Shown: positions 5,699-6,341 of the stretch, one piece after another
Layout of the letters: each line of letters starts with the position of its first letter
How positions within the stretch are numbered: the stretch's first letter is position 1
Assembly (NCBI GenBank): GCA_028874675.1
Contig: JAPPJA010000577.1
Location: 1 to 6,341 of the forward strand
Direction: 5' to 3'
Origin: Chloroflexota bacterium
Lineage (GTDB): Bacteria; Chloroflexota; Dehalococcoidia; Lucifugimonadales; UBA3495
DNA: 6,341 nt
The notes under the pieces: model-generated
What the model was told of the DNA's origin: nothing
What the model saw: the letters and a program-made list of their open reading frames with translations, nothing else
Databases searched by the model: none
Made by a program: the position numbers and the translations under genes

Positions 5699-6078
5699 GC
5701 CAAAGATTCCCGTCCCTTGAGGAAATCCTGGCCATTCACGCGGCTTTGATCGACCGATTTGGAGGCTCACCGGGAATTCGCGATATGGGAGCCCTGGAGG
5801 CCGCACTGATGCGGCCCCAGATTGGTTACTACACCGACCTGATTGAAGAAGCTTCGGCGTTGATGGAAAGCTTGGCAATGAACCATCCCTTTGTGGACGG
5901 CAACAAGAGGGTGGCCTTCGCGGGAGTTGACGTTTTCTTGCGTTTGAACGGCCACTTTATTGAATGTGAAAAAGAGCAGGCTCATAACTTTTTCATGCGG
6001 CTGTTCGATACCGGCGCCTTTAACTTCGAAGAGTTGAAGGACTGGCTGCAGAAGCATGTCAAACCTCTTCCTGGCTAG
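5695..6078 (+). CDS. doc: Doc-type (Fic-fold) toxin, death-on-curing family
   Basis: A 127-residue protein, almost the same length as phage P1 Doc. It carries the Fic/Doc active-site motif HPFVDGNKR at 64-72, with catalytic H64, acidic D68, N70 and R72. The Lys at 71, where AMP-transferring Fic proteins usually have Gly, is the Doc signature. In P1 Doc this version phosphorylates elongation factor EF-Tu and stops translation. An N-terminal LEEILAIHAALIDRFGG (8-24) and GIRDMGALEAAL (27-38) are typical of the family. The ATG overlaps the antitoxin stop as ATGA, giving tight translational coupling. All catalytic residues are intact, so it is probably active and held in check by the upstream protein. 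GC is lower than in secA (three 60-base rows counted by hand gave 52, 55 and 42 percent against 63 percent in one secA row), which suggests acquisition. Host target is inferred from family only. Confidence 0.92.
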   Translation: MSQRFPSLEEILAIHAALIDRFGGSPGIRDMGALEAALMRPQIGYYTDLIEEASALMESLAMNHPFVDGNKRVAFAGVDVFLRLNGHFIECEKEQAHNFFMRLFDTGAFNFEELKDWLQKHVKPLPG

Positions 6079-6119
6079 AACTGCCTTCCCTTCCTGCACG
6101 GCCTCCGACTGTTCCCCGC

Positions 6120-6341
6120 CTACACCTCCGCCTTCCTCAACCGCAGCGAGTTGCTCACTACCGTCACTGAACTGAAGGCCATGGCCATGGCCGCCAGCAC
6201 CGGATTCAGGAATCCCTGGTCTCCAAAGAAGAACTCCAGGCTCGCGGGAACGCCCCCCAGCGCCGCGAACACTGGGTACAAAATTCCCGCAGCCACCGGA
6301 ATCAGCAGCACGTTGTAGATGAAGGCCCAGAACAGGTTCTG
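6120..6341 (-). CDS. Copper-type P1B ATPase, C-terminal end (rest outside window)
   Basis: The last 73 residues of a heavy-metal-transporting P-type ATPase that enters from the right edge. Reading in from the edge, QNLFWAFIYN begins the penultimate core helix and contains the Tyr-Asn pair (residues 9-10 of the visible part). The final helix, LAAMAMAFSSVTVVSNSLRLR, carries the Met and Ser-Ser pattern. In the P1B-1 group these Tyr/Asn and Met/Ser residues form the Cu(I) site together with a CPC motif, which lies outside the window. Such pumps expel Cu(I) or Ag(I) from the cytoplasm. The loop between the two helices is rather long (about 25 residues including GGVPASLEFFFGDQGF). The gene ends at TAG (6120-6122), convergent with the toxin gene 41 bases away. 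No terminator hairpin is visible between them. Confidence 0.9.
   Translation of the reverse strand, partial: QNLFWAFIYNVLLIPVAAGILYPVFAALGGVPASLEFFFGDQGFLNPVLAAMAMAFSSVTVVSNSLRLRKAEV

Noticed and set aside
6079..6119. Searched for a shared terminator between the convergent toxin and ATPase genes
   Set aside because: No stem of useful length or T-run is visible in the 41 bases.

Overview
The window looks like ordinary bacterial chromosome of moderately high GC content. The SecA protein keeps sequence features I associate with Chloroflexota, such as the region around residues 590-640 and a CxCx8CC zinc tail. The overall mix (hydantoinase-like amidohydrolase, MFS carrier, Cu-type P-ATPase with a long M5-M6 loop) would fit a Dehalococcoidia or SAR202-type member. 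This placement is an inference from memory with low confidence; no marker gene here proves it.

Layout from left to right. Positions 1-531 (minus) hold the first 177 codons of a dihydropyrimidinase/D-hydantoinase-family amidohydrolase that runs off the left edge. Positions 642-2093 (minus) hold a complete 483-residue MFS transporter, upstream of the hydrolase and in the same direction; the pair may form an uptake-and-hydrolysis unit. Positions 2094-2489 are a divergent intergenic region. It holds a TTGACA-type candidate promoter for the transporter, a weaker candidate for secA, two clean hairpins in the secA leader and a poor tRNA-like fold. Positions 2490-5105 (plus) encode a full-length SecA preprotein translocase ATPase, followed by a 67-residue two-helix membrane protein (5171-5374, plus).

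Positions 5471-6078 (plus) form a compact toxin-antitoxin operon. A 75-residue ribbon-helix-helix-like antitoxin overlaps by ATGA a 127-residue Doc/Fic-fold toxin with an HPFVDGNKR active-site motif. The toxin gene has visibly lower GC than secA. Converging on it from the right, 6120-6341 (minus) is the last 73 residues of a Cu(I)-type P1B ATPase that continues past the right edge.

No insertion sequence, CRISPR array, rRNA or convincing tRNA is present, and I found no clearly new multi-gene system. The items most worth a second look are the Doc toxin paired with a non-Phd, RHH-type antitoxin; the transporter's ribosome-binding site buried in a 14-bp perfect palindrome; the structured secA leader; and the small membrane protein behind secA.
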